Assembly: GCA_019310965.1 (NCBI GenBank)
Contig: JAFDDG010000002.1
Span: 1-64,000 of the forward strand
Length of the DNA stretch: 64,000 nt
Direction: 5' to 3'
Source of the DNA: Deltaproteobacteria bacterium
Lineage (GTDB): Bacteria > Myxococcota_A > UBA9160 > SMWR01
The notes beneath the pieces were generated by a model. It worked only from the letters and a program-made list of their open reading frames with translations. It made no database searches and was not told the DNA's origin. The translations under genes and the position numbers were made by a program. The first letter of the stretch is position 1, and each line of letters begins with the position of its first letter. Of the stretch, positions 57,588 to 64,000 are shown piece after piece.

Positions 57588-59095
57588 TCTTCGAGAAGGC
57601 CCGATCGCAGGCGGGAGCCCTCGCCCTCGACGACGGCACCCGCCAGCGCAGCTGGGCCGAGCTCGAAGAGCGGGTGCACCGGCTGACCCACCTGCTGCAC
57701 GACGAGCTCGGCGTGCGGCCCCACGAGCACGCGGCCTATCTGATCGGCAATCGCGTCGAAGCCGTCGAGCTGATCCTCGCCTCGCTCGTCTCCGGCACCT
57801 GGATGACGCCGATCAATCACCGCCTGCAGCCCGACGAAATCGCACACGTGGTGCGCGACTCGGGTGCGAAGGTCGTATTCGTCGACGCCGAGCACGGCGA
57901 GCTCGCCCGCGCCGCTGGGGCCCCGGAGCTGCACCCGGTGGGCGAGGCACTCGATGCGGCACTCGCCAACGTGTCGGCAGCGCCGCTGCCCTTCGACGGA
58001 CCCGCCGGCGGCAACATGATCTACACCAGCGGGACGAGCGGCCGCCCCAAGGGCGTCAAGCGGCGTCGCCCGTCGACGGTGGAGGCAGCGCTCGCAGGCG
58101 TGAGAGCCTACGGCAAGACCGCTGCCCTCGACGGCTCGGGCCCCCATCTGGTCACGGGCCCGGTCTACCACGCCGCCCCGCTGATGTTCGCCATCTACGA
58201 CCTGATGAACGGCGCACCGATCCTGATCCACGAGCGCTTCGACGAGCGACACACGCTGGCGACCCTCCGCGAACGCGAGGTACACCACACGCACCTGGTG
58301 CCCACGATGTTCGTGCGCCTGCTGCGTCTCGGCGAGAACGAACGCCACGGCTTCGCCGCACCCTCGCTTCATCTCGTATTGCACGGTGCTGCACCCGTCG
58401 CTCCGGCGGTGAAGCGGCGCATGATCGACTGGTGGGGCCCGATCCTCGTCGAGTACTGGGGCGGCACCGAGGGCGGCGTCAATACGCTCGTCGATTCGGA
58501 GGAGTGGCTCTCGCACCCGGGCACCGTCGGCCGCGTGCTTCCGCAATTCGAAGTGTTCAGCGTCAACGACGCCGGCGAGCGGCTTGCGCCCGGCGAAGAG
58601 GGCCTCCTCTATTGCCGCAACAAGACACTCGACCGCTGCTTCGAATACCATGGCGATGAGGAAAAGACCGCCGCCGCGTTTCTAGACGACGCAACCTTCA
58701 CCCTCGGCGATATCGGTCGCGTCGACGCGGAGAATTTCACCTATCTATCCGACCGCAAGTCGAACCTGATCATCTCGGGCGGAGTGAACATCTATCCCGC
58801 CGAAATCGAGGCCGCGCTCCAGGAGCATCCGGCCATCGCCGACATCGGCGTCTTCGGCATTCCCGACGACGAGTGGGGCGAAAGCGTGAAAGCCGCCGTC
58901 GAACTCCGCCCGGGCTTCGAGCCGTCGGCCGCGCTCGACGCCGAGATCCGGGCTTTCGCCCGGGAGCACCTGGCCAGCTACAAGGTGCCACGCTCCATCG
59001 ATTTCGAGGCCGAGCTACCCCGCGATCCCAACGGCAAGCTACTCGTTCGCCGCCTGCGCGAGCGCTACTGGCGCGGTCGGAAGCGCCGGATCTAG
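57584..59095 (+). CDS. AMP-binding acyl-CoA ligase
   Basis: 503 residues from GTG 57584, overlapping the previous stop (GTGA). ANL motifs: IYTSGTSGRPKGVKRRRP, EYWGGTEGGVN, DDATFTLGDIGRVDAENF, DRKSNLIISGGVNIYPAE and the terminal PRDPNGKLLVRRLRE. It is different enough from its neighbour that recent duplication is unlikely. In tandem with it, this suggests two different carboxylates are activated. Ends 30 bp before the convergent cyclase-family gene. Confidence 0.88.
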   Translation: MIFEKARSQAGALALDDGTRQRSWAELEERVHRLTHLLHDELGVRPHEHAAYLIGNRVEAVELILASLVSGTWMTPINHRLQPDEIAHVVRDSGAKVVFVDAEHGELARAAGAPELHPVGEALDAALANVSAAPLPFDGPAGGNMIYTSGTSGRPKGVKRRRPSTVEAALAGVRAYGKTAALDGSGPHLVTGPVYHAAPLMFAIYDLMNGAPILIHERFDERHTLATLREREVHHTHLVPTMFVRLLRLGENERHGFAAPSLHLVLHGAAPVAPAVKRRMIDWWGPILVEYWGGTEGGVNTLVDSEEWLSHPGTVGRVLPQFEVFSVNDAGERLAPGEEGLLYCRNKTLDRCFEYHGDEEKTAAAFLDDATFTLGDIGRVDAENFTYLSDRKSNLIISGGVNIYPAEIEAALQEHPAIADIGVFGIPDDEWGESVKAAVELRPGFEPSAALDAEIRAFAREHLASYKVPRSIDFEAELPRDPNGKLLVRRLRERYWRGRKRRI

Positions 59096-59125
59096 CGAAA
59101 CACCATTCGAGATGGATGGGCTCCG

Positions 59126-60118
59126 CTACTTGACCGCCACCGGATTCAGCAGGCTCCCAACGCCACCCAGAAAGCGCTGGGGCGAGGCCTCGAGCAGGAA
59201 CTCGTAGACGCCGTCGGTGGCACAATCCGTTGCCAGCTCTTCGAGATCCCAGTTCTGGCCCTGGGTCATCCCCATCTCCACGATGTGGATCAGGTGCACC
59301 GGCAGGAACATCTGCTTCGGAACGCCGGGATAGACCTCCAGCGAGAAATTGTCCGCCGCGACAGCAGCGACGTTACGCTGGTGGAACCACTCGCTGGTCG
59401 CGAGGGTCACGCCGGGACACGGCTTGGCGTAATCGGCCTTGTCCTGCGGACGCACGCGATCCCGCTTCAGAAACTGCACCTGACCGGTGCGAACCAGGAC
59501 GATGTCGCCCCGAACGACCTCGAGCTTCGCCATTGCTTCTGCCGCATCGAGATCTGCGCAGGAAATGGGGTAGCCGGGCTCCAGCCGCTCGACACCCTTG
59601 CTGGCCGCGACATCGAGCAGTACACCGCGGCTCACCAGGGTCTCGATCTTGTGAATACCGCAGCGGCTCGCGCCGTCCGCATCGACCGAGTCGGCCGAAT
59701 AACCGTTGTACATGCGCCCGCTGTAGCTGACGTGCGCGAGCCCGTCCCAATGGGTCGCGGACTGAAGCCCCATCACCACCATGTCGTCGTTGTTGCAAAA
59801 TTGGCTCGGATCTCCGGTCATCGGGCGATGGATGTCGATCATCGTCCTCACGGGATTGATGCGTCCCGGGAGCAGCCCGGTCTGCAGGCCGTCCTTGTGC
59901 AGCGGGAGCGAGAGCGAGAAGCACTTGCCGTGTCGCACCGACGCCGCGGCGTCGCGCACCTTCGCCGCATCGATGAAGTTGAGGGTGCCGATCTCGTCGT
60001 CCGCCCCCCAGCGTCCCCAGTTGTTGACGCGCTTGGCGAGCTCGTGAAATTCCGGCGGTAAGGGCATCTTGGGTTCCGATCGGCGCCACTCGGGCGGCGT
60101 TTCGAAGGGAGGCCCCAT
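59126..60118 (-). CDS. Cyclase-family (kynurenine-formamidase-like) hydrolase
   Basis: 330 residues from ATG 60118, chosen because GGAGG lies 6 nt upstream; ATG 60067 would give 313. Family segments: WGADDEIGTLNFIDAAKVRDA, SATHWDGLAHVSYSGRMYNG (metal-ligand HWDGxxH), RGVLLDVAASKGV and VVRGDIVLVRTGQ. The HxxxD-type metal site of the cyclase/formamidase fold is intact. In steroid or aromatic loci such proteins hydrolyse lactones, amides or ring ketones. It diverges from the thiolase-like gene at 60262. Confidence 0.82.
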   Translation of the reverse strand: MGPPFETPPEWRRSEPKMPLPPEFHELAKRVNNWGRWGADDEIGTLNFIDAAKVRDAAASVRHGKCFSLSLPLHKDGLQTGLLPGRINPVRTMIDIHRPMTGDPSQFCNNDDMVVMGLQSATHWDGLAHVSYSGRMYNGYSADSVDADGASRCGIHKIETLVSRGVLLDVAASKGVERLEPGYPISCADLDAAEAMAKLEVVRGDIVLVRTGQVQFLKRDRVRPQDKADYAKPCPGVTLATSEWFHQRNVAAVAADNFSLEVYPGVPKQMFLPVHLIHIVEMGMTQGQNWDLEELATDCATDGVYEFLLEASPQRFLGGVGSLLNPVAVK

Positions 60119-60261
60119 TCTAAGCCTCCCGAGCGCGAGCCCGCTCTCGCCTCCCGATCCCTTGGCGACCGACTCGGCCGGGTCAGAGGAAATGCTCCCT
60201 TCTCTGTGATAGAAAGAGGTCTCTCCGCGGCCACCGCCCGCGAGGGACAAGGAGAGCGGCG

Positions 60262-61446
60262 ATGTCGAAGGAAGTGGCAATTCTCGGGGCCGGCATGCAC
60301 CCCTGGGGCAAGTGGGGGCGCAACTTTGCAGAATACGGTGTCAAGGCCGCCCAGGACGCCCTGGCCGATGCGGGGCTCGAGTGGAAAGACGTCGGCCTGG
60401 TGGTGGGCGGCGACACCATGCGCAACGGCTATCCGGGCTACGTGGCCGGCTCGACCTTCGCCCAGGCGCTCGGCTGGACCGGCTGCCCTGTCGTCAGCAC
60501 TTACGGCGCCTGCGCCACCGGTGCCCAGGCGATCAGCGTGGCGCGCGCGCACATCATCGCGGGCTTCACCGACGTGGCCCTGGTCGTCGGCGCCGATGCC
60601 GCACCCAAGGGCTTCTTTGCGCCCCAGGCCGGCGAACGCATCAATGACACCGACTGGCTGCGCTTCCGCCTGATCGGTGCCACCAACCCGGTGTACTTCG
60701 GCCTGTATGCGCGACGCCGCATGGAGCTCTTCGGCTCCACCGAACTCGACTTTGCGAAGGTGAAGGTGAAGAACGCCAAACACGGATTCACCAACCCCAA
60801 CGCTCGTTACCGAAAGCTCTTCAGCGTCGAGGACGTTCTGGAATCGCCCGTCGTCTCGGATCCGCTGCGTCTGATGCACATCTGCGCCACCAGCGATGGC
60901 GGCGCGGCGCTCGTGATCACGAGCATGGACTACGCGCGCAAGCGCGGTCTCGATCCGGTGAAGGTGGCGGCGGTCTCCACCGTGACACCGGCCTACCCGA
61001 ACACCGAACTCGACATGCCGATGTTCGCGACCGAGTCGGCGGCTTCCACGAAGGTGGACACGCCGTTCAAGGATTCCATCGCAAAGCGCGCCTACGAAGA
61101 GGCTGGTCTCGGGCCGAACGATCTCGACCTGGCCGAGGTGTACGACCTCTCGTCGGCGCTCGAGCTCGACTGGTACGAGAACATCGGGCTGTGCAAGCCC
61201 GGCGAAGCAGAGCGGCTGCTGAACGACGGCGACACCACCCTGGGCGGCCGCATCCCGGTGAACCCGAGCGGTGGTCTCTCCTGCTTCGGCGAGGCGGTGC
61301 CGGCTCAGGCCATCGCCCAGGTGTGCGAGCTTACCTGGCAGCTCCGGGGCCAGGCGGGCGAGCGTCAGGTGAAAGGCGCCCGCGTCGGCATCACCGTGAA
61401 CCAGGGCCTCTTCGGCCACGGCTCGTCCGTCATCCTGAAGCAATAG
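60262..61446 (+). CDS. Thiolase-like lipid-transfer protein (Ltp/SCP-x family)
   Basis: 394 residues. MSKEVAILGAGMHPWGKWGR, STYGACATGAQAISVARA (Cys92 at the nucleophile position), KHGFTNPNARYRK and the C-terminal PSGGLSCFGEAVPAQAIAQ, TVNQGLFGHGSSVILK. The SCP-x/Ltp group includes true thiolases and retro-aldolases such as Ltp2 of steroid side-chain cleavage; several C-terminal Tyr (EVYDLSSALELDWYENIG) resemble the latter. Retention of the Cys leaves both open. Ltp2 would normally need a DUF35 partner, which is absent here. GGAGAG lies 5 nt upstream; the SnoaL-like gene follows after 8 bp. Confidence 0.8.
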   Translation: MSKEVAILGAGMHPWGKWGRNFAEYGVKAAQDALADAGLEWKDVGLVVGGDTMRNGYPGYVAGSTFAQALGWTGCPVVSTYGACATGAQAISVARAHIIAGFTDVALVVGADAAPKGFFAPQAGERINDTDWLRFRLIGATNPVYFGLYARRRMELFGSTELDFAKVKVKNAKHGFTNPNARYRKLFSVEDVLESPVVSDPLRLMHICATSDGGAALVITSMDYARKRGLDPVKVAAVSTVTPAYPNTELDMPMFATESAASTKVDTPFKDSIAKRAYEEAGLGPNDLDLAEVYDLSSALELDWYENIGLCKPGEAERLLNDGDTTLGGRIPVNPSGGLSCFGEAVPAQAIAQVCELTWQLRGQAGERQVKGARVGITVNQGLFGHGSSVILKQ

Positions 61447-61454
61447 GCCGCGAC

Positions 61455-61910
61455 ATGACCCTCTCGCTCCAGGAAGTATCGGATCGCATCGAGATCCAGG
61501 ACCTCTTCACGCGTTACACCCGCGCCATCGATACCCAGGACTGGAACCTGCTGGACAGCATCTTCACCGCTGACGCACACATCGACTACACAGCCGCCGG
61601 CGGCATCAAGGGTGCCTACCCCGAGATACGAGAGTGGCTCGGCAAGGCCATCGCAAGTTTCTCCTACACGATGCACTTCACCGGAAACTCCACGGTCGAG
61701 CTCGACGGCGACACCGCGCGTTCGCGCACCTACTGCATCAACCCGATGGGGTTCACCAACTCGGACGGCTCGACCCACGTCTTCACAGTGTACGTGCACT
61801 ACGTCGATCGACTCGTCCGCACCGACTTCGGCTGGCGCATCGCCGAGCGCACCGAGGAAGACCTCTTCATGGACGGCACGCTCCCCGCGGAGCTCGAGAT
61901 CCCGCAGTAG
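61455..61910 (+). CDS. SnoaL-like (NTF2-fold) protein
   Basis: 151 residues. SDRIEIQDLFTRYTRAIDTQDW and LLDSIFTADAHIDYTAAGG are the canonical start of the SnoaL-4/hydroxylacyl-CoA dehydratase-like group, with the Tyr and Asp positions often catalytic in it. FSYTMHFTGNSTVELDGDTAR and FGWRIAERTEED finish the fold. Co-transcribed with the thiolase-like gene. A role as isomerase or dehydratase on a steroid-derived product is inference. Confidence 0.85.
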   Translation: MTLSLQEVSDRIEIQDLFTRYTRAIDTQDWNLLDSIFTADAHIDYTAAGGIKGAYPEIREWLGKAIASFSYTMHFTGNSTVELDGDTARSRTYCINPMGFTNSDGSTHVFTVYVHYVDRLVRTDFGWRIAERTEEDLFMDGTLPAELEIPQ

Positions 61911-62095
61911 GCCGCGCGCCGCGGATGCGCCGATCTTCCTCACCGCCGCCGGGTAGTTACACGGCGCTGCTCGGCGCGGCCCTTGCGCTGGCGGCTTGAA
62001 ATCCATCCCCGCCCGAGTCTGCACCCACTTCCACCCCCGAACTGGCGCGACTCCACGCTTCACGCCCTGGGCACTCCGTACAGTGCGACAAAGGC

Positions 62096-63829
62096 ATGGA
62101 CCGCTTCATCGAGATCGACATCGAGGGCCGTTTTCCGCATTACGGTCTGCGGCAGGTGGCGGGCTCGATCTGCCGCGTGCCGCTCCAGCTGCCGGCCGAA
62201 GCCGTACTCACATTCGAAGTCGCGGCCCGGGCGGAAGGCCTCGCCGGCACCCTCCCGGTCGCAGTCGAGTCGGCGGGCGAGCGCTTGTTCGAGGCCGAGC
62301 TCTCGCGCGACACGCCGTCACAGACGGCACGCCTCGAGCTCCCGCAGGACACGACCGCGCTGGAGCTGCGCGTTCTCGCCTCTTTCGGCGTGGTGAACTG
62401 GCTCGACCTCGAAGTGACGGCGCCGTTCGACGCCAGTGTCGCATTGCCCCCGCGCTGGAGGCCGCCGGCGCGCGCGGCACTTGAGAGCTGGATGGCCGAC
62501 GTCTCCGTGGCCGCCCCAGCCGCCGATCGCCAGCGCCTGCTGATCGTCGGCATCGACGGCGGTGACTGGGACCTGATCGACGAGCTCGGCGAGGCGGGAG
62601 AGCTCCCGGTGCTGACCGCTCTCAAGGAGCGCGGCCGTCACGGAACGCTCCACTCGATGTTCATCCCGGAATCGGCGATCTCGTGGAGCAGCATGCGCAC
62701 GGGCGTGAACCCGGGCCGCCACGGCGTCTTCCATTTCCTGACGCTCGGCTCGCAGCGGCCCGCCTCCTACTGGGCGGACCTCTCTTCAGCGGGTCTGCGC
62801 TCGATCGTAATCGCGGTTCCCACGGCAAAGGCCAGCGAAGCGCCGAACGGCGTATTGATCGAAGGCTGGACCGCATCGGCAGACCGCGGCTACGTGCACC
62901 CGCCCGAGCTGCAACCGGCACTGGCACGCGCCGGCTACCGCCCGGATCTCGTCCACATCCGCAACCCACGTTACTACGCCGAACACCTGCGCGCGCGCAC
63001 CGACATCGCGGTCGCACTGATGAGTGAACAAGAGTGGGATCACGCCTTCGTCGTATTCGAGTATGCCGACACGGCGGGTCACCGGTTCGGACTGCGCAGC
63101 GCCGCTTGGCGGCGCGTCTACGCCGCCGTCGATACACAGCTCGGTCGGCTCGTCGCGGCGGCACCACCCGACACGACCGTGCTGATCGTTTCGGATCACG
63201 GTTGGAGACGCTTTGCCGGAACGTTGAATGTCGAGCGGGCGCTCCAAGCGCAGGGCGTGCGTGGCTGGAGCACCGCGTTCCGCGACGGGAACATCCCGTC
63301 GCTCTACAGCGGCTCGCGCATCGGCATCGGCCCGGCGGGAGCGCGCGACCCGGATCGCGCCGTCGCGGCACTGCGCGGTCTGCGCGGCCCCGGTGGCAAG
63401 CCCCTCGTCGAAGCCGTTCTGCCGATCGCCGACGTCTTCTCCGGCCGCTTCACCGCGTCGACCCCAGCGCGGCTCCTCGTGCGTACCCGCAGCGACCTGC
63501 GCGCCGGCAAGCGCGGCCCCGTCGTCAACGCCAAGCCGGTCGACCACCACGACGCCACCGGCATGTACCTGGCCGTCGGTCCGGGCATCGAGCCGGGCGC
63601 CGGCGCGGACGCTTCGGTGCTCGACGTGGCGCCCACCGTGCTCGGCCACTTCGGTGTGGCGCCTTCCTGGCGGCTCGAGGGCACGCCCATCTTCGGCCCG
63701 GCGCCGCCCCCCGGCGACAGCGGCGACCCGCCGAACACCCTCGTGCGGCGCGCCCAGACCGGGGAAGAAGCGCAAGACGACGACGCCGAGCTGCGCGCGC
63801 GACTGCGCTCGATCGGCTATCTCGAGTGA
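62096..63829 (+). CDS. Alkaline-phosphatase-superfamily phosphodiesterase/nucleotide-pyrophosphatase-like protein
   Basis: 577 residues. An N-terminal beta-rich region (1-140, no signal peptide seen) precedes an alkaline phosphatase/NPP domain: RLLIVGIDGGDWDLIDELG (metal Asp), SAISWSSMRTGVNPGRHGVFHF (Ser/Thr nucleophile region), EYADTAGHRFG, VLIVSDHGWRRF (metal Asp-His) and KPVDHHDATGMYLAVGPG (metal His). The metal-binding set is complete. Substrate class (sulfate, phosphodiester or phosphonate) cannot be told. The start may be different if an export signal was missed. Confidence 0.85.
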   Translation: MDRFIEIDIEGRFPHYGLRQVAGSICRVPLQLPAEAVLTFEVAARAEGLAGTLPVAVESAGERLFEAELSRDTPSQTARLELPQDTTALELRVLASFGVVNWLDLEVTAPFDASVALPPRWRPPARAALESWMADVSVAAPAADRQRLLIVGIDGGDWDLIDELGEAGELPVLTALKERGRHGTLHSMFIPESAISWSSMRTGVNPGRHGVFHFLTLGSQRPASYWADLSSAGLRSIVIAVPTAKASEAPNGVLIEGWTASADRGYVHPPELQPALARAGYRPDLVHIRNPRYYAEHLRARTDIAVALMSEQEWDHAFVVFEYADTAGHRFGLRSAAWRRVYAAVDTQLGRLVAAAPPDTTVLIVSDHGWRRFAGTLNVERALQAQGVRGWSTAFRDGNIPSLYSGSRIGIGPAGARDPDRAVAALRGLRGPGGKPLVEAVLPIADVFSGRFTASTPARLLVRTRSDLRAGKRGPVVNAKPVDHHDATGMYLAVGPGIEPGAGADASVLDVAPTVLGHFGVAPSWRLEGTPIFGPAPPPGDSGDPPNTLVRRAQTGEEAQDDDAELRARLRSIGYLE

Positions 63830-63851
63830 GATCTCGGCTGGCGGCGCCGGC

Positions 63852-64000
63852 TCAGGAGCCTGCCCCGGCGAACGCGATCGGCGTGTCCGGCACCTCGACC
63901 GTCGCATCGTAGAAGGTGCGCTCGAGGAAGGCGCGCACGCGGCGCACGATCTCGGGGCTGAAGAAGTCGCCGTGGCCTCCGCCCTCGACGGTCTGGAACA
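63852..64000 (-). CDS. Alpha/beta-hydrolase, C-terminal fragment at the window edge
   Basis: Last 48 codons of a minus-strand gene that continues beyond base 64000. It reads FQTVEGGGHGDFFSPEIV, where the His of GGGHGDFF is the catalytic His of alpha/beta-hydrolases, then an ordinary C-terminal helix (RRVRAFLERTFYDA). Convergent with the phosphodiesterase. Esterase or dienelactone-hydrolase-like enzymes end this way; no finer call is possible. Confidence 0.7.
   Translation of the reverse strand, partial: FQTVEGGGHGDFFSPEIVRRVRAFLERTFYDATVEVPDTPIAFAGAGS

Noticed and set aside
61925..61999. 24-residue hydrophobic frame (ATG 61925)
   Set aside because: No ribosome-binding site and no neighbour logic; hydrophobicity alone is weak in GC-rich DNA.
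1..64000. CRISPR arrays, rRNA, tRNA, insertion sequences, prophage
   Set aside because: No repeat-spacer pattern, RNA gene, transposase or phage structural gene was seen on either strand.

Overview
The window looks like a piece of a high-GC chromosome from an uncultured Gram-negative, F420-using bacterium. A Myxococcota- or Binatota-like ('deltaproteobacterial') lineage is my best guess, but this is inferred from gene content and not proven. The pointers are an exosortase/EpsI pair and a PEP-CTERM-like substrate, lipoprotein and Tat signals, GreB, MBOAT acyltransferases, several deazaflavin (F420)-type oxidoreductases and an apparent selenoprotein. I see no rRNA, tRNA, CRISPR array, insertion sequence or phage gene.

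Layout. 1-5.9 kb is an envelope/surface block: exosortase (cut by the window edge), EpsI, a frameshifted TMTC-like membrane TPR protein, and an SGNH plus MBOAT acyl-transfer pair. 6-15.6 kb holds a lipocalin-like protein, a PilZ protein and a minus-strand run of short-chain dehydrogenases (SDRs), an enoyl-CoA hydratase, a SnoaL-like protein, a nitroreductase and a methyltransferase. 15.7-23.2 kb is a tight plus-strand catabolic operon: enoyl-CoA hydratase, acyl-CoA carboxyltransferase, SDR, sulfotransferase-like, SnoaL, SDR, double-VOC protein and luciferase-like oxidoreductase. 23.3-36.4 kb is mixed: an STT3-like oligosaccharyltransferase, a zinc alcohol dehydrogenase, an F420-type (Ddn) protein, an M28 peptidase with a sorting tail, a deiodinase-like selenoprotein read through an in-frame UGA, a YdjM-like membrane protein, GreB, an acyltransferase, TerB and several proteins of unknown function.

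36.4-61.9 kb is a steroid ring C/D (HIP) degradation locus. Two CoA ligases (one FadD3-like), a Ddn-like protein and a DsbA-fold isomerase form one operon. FadE30, IpdF, a MaoC hydratase, an SDR and another Ddn-like protein form the divergent one. A carboxylesterase and a HiPIP intervene. Then a nine-gene minus-strand operon, ipdA-ipdB-ipdC-echA20-fadE31-fadE-fadA6-SDR-fadE, faces two further CoA ligases. A cyclase-family protein, a thiolase-like lipid-transfer protein and a SnoaL-like protein follow. Together these would activate the propionate side chain of HIP, oxidise it, open rings D and C and thiolytically degrade the product. The two divergent intergenic regions of this locus carry the same operator-like sequence (ACGATACG-N3-CGT), which suggests one regulon under an unseen TetR-type (KstR2-like) repressor.

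The window ends with an alkaline-phosphatase-superfamily protein and the C-terminal tail of an alpha/beta hydrolase.

Comparisons with named proteins (Mycobacterium FadD3, FadE30, IpdA and others) are from memory of those families, not from a search.
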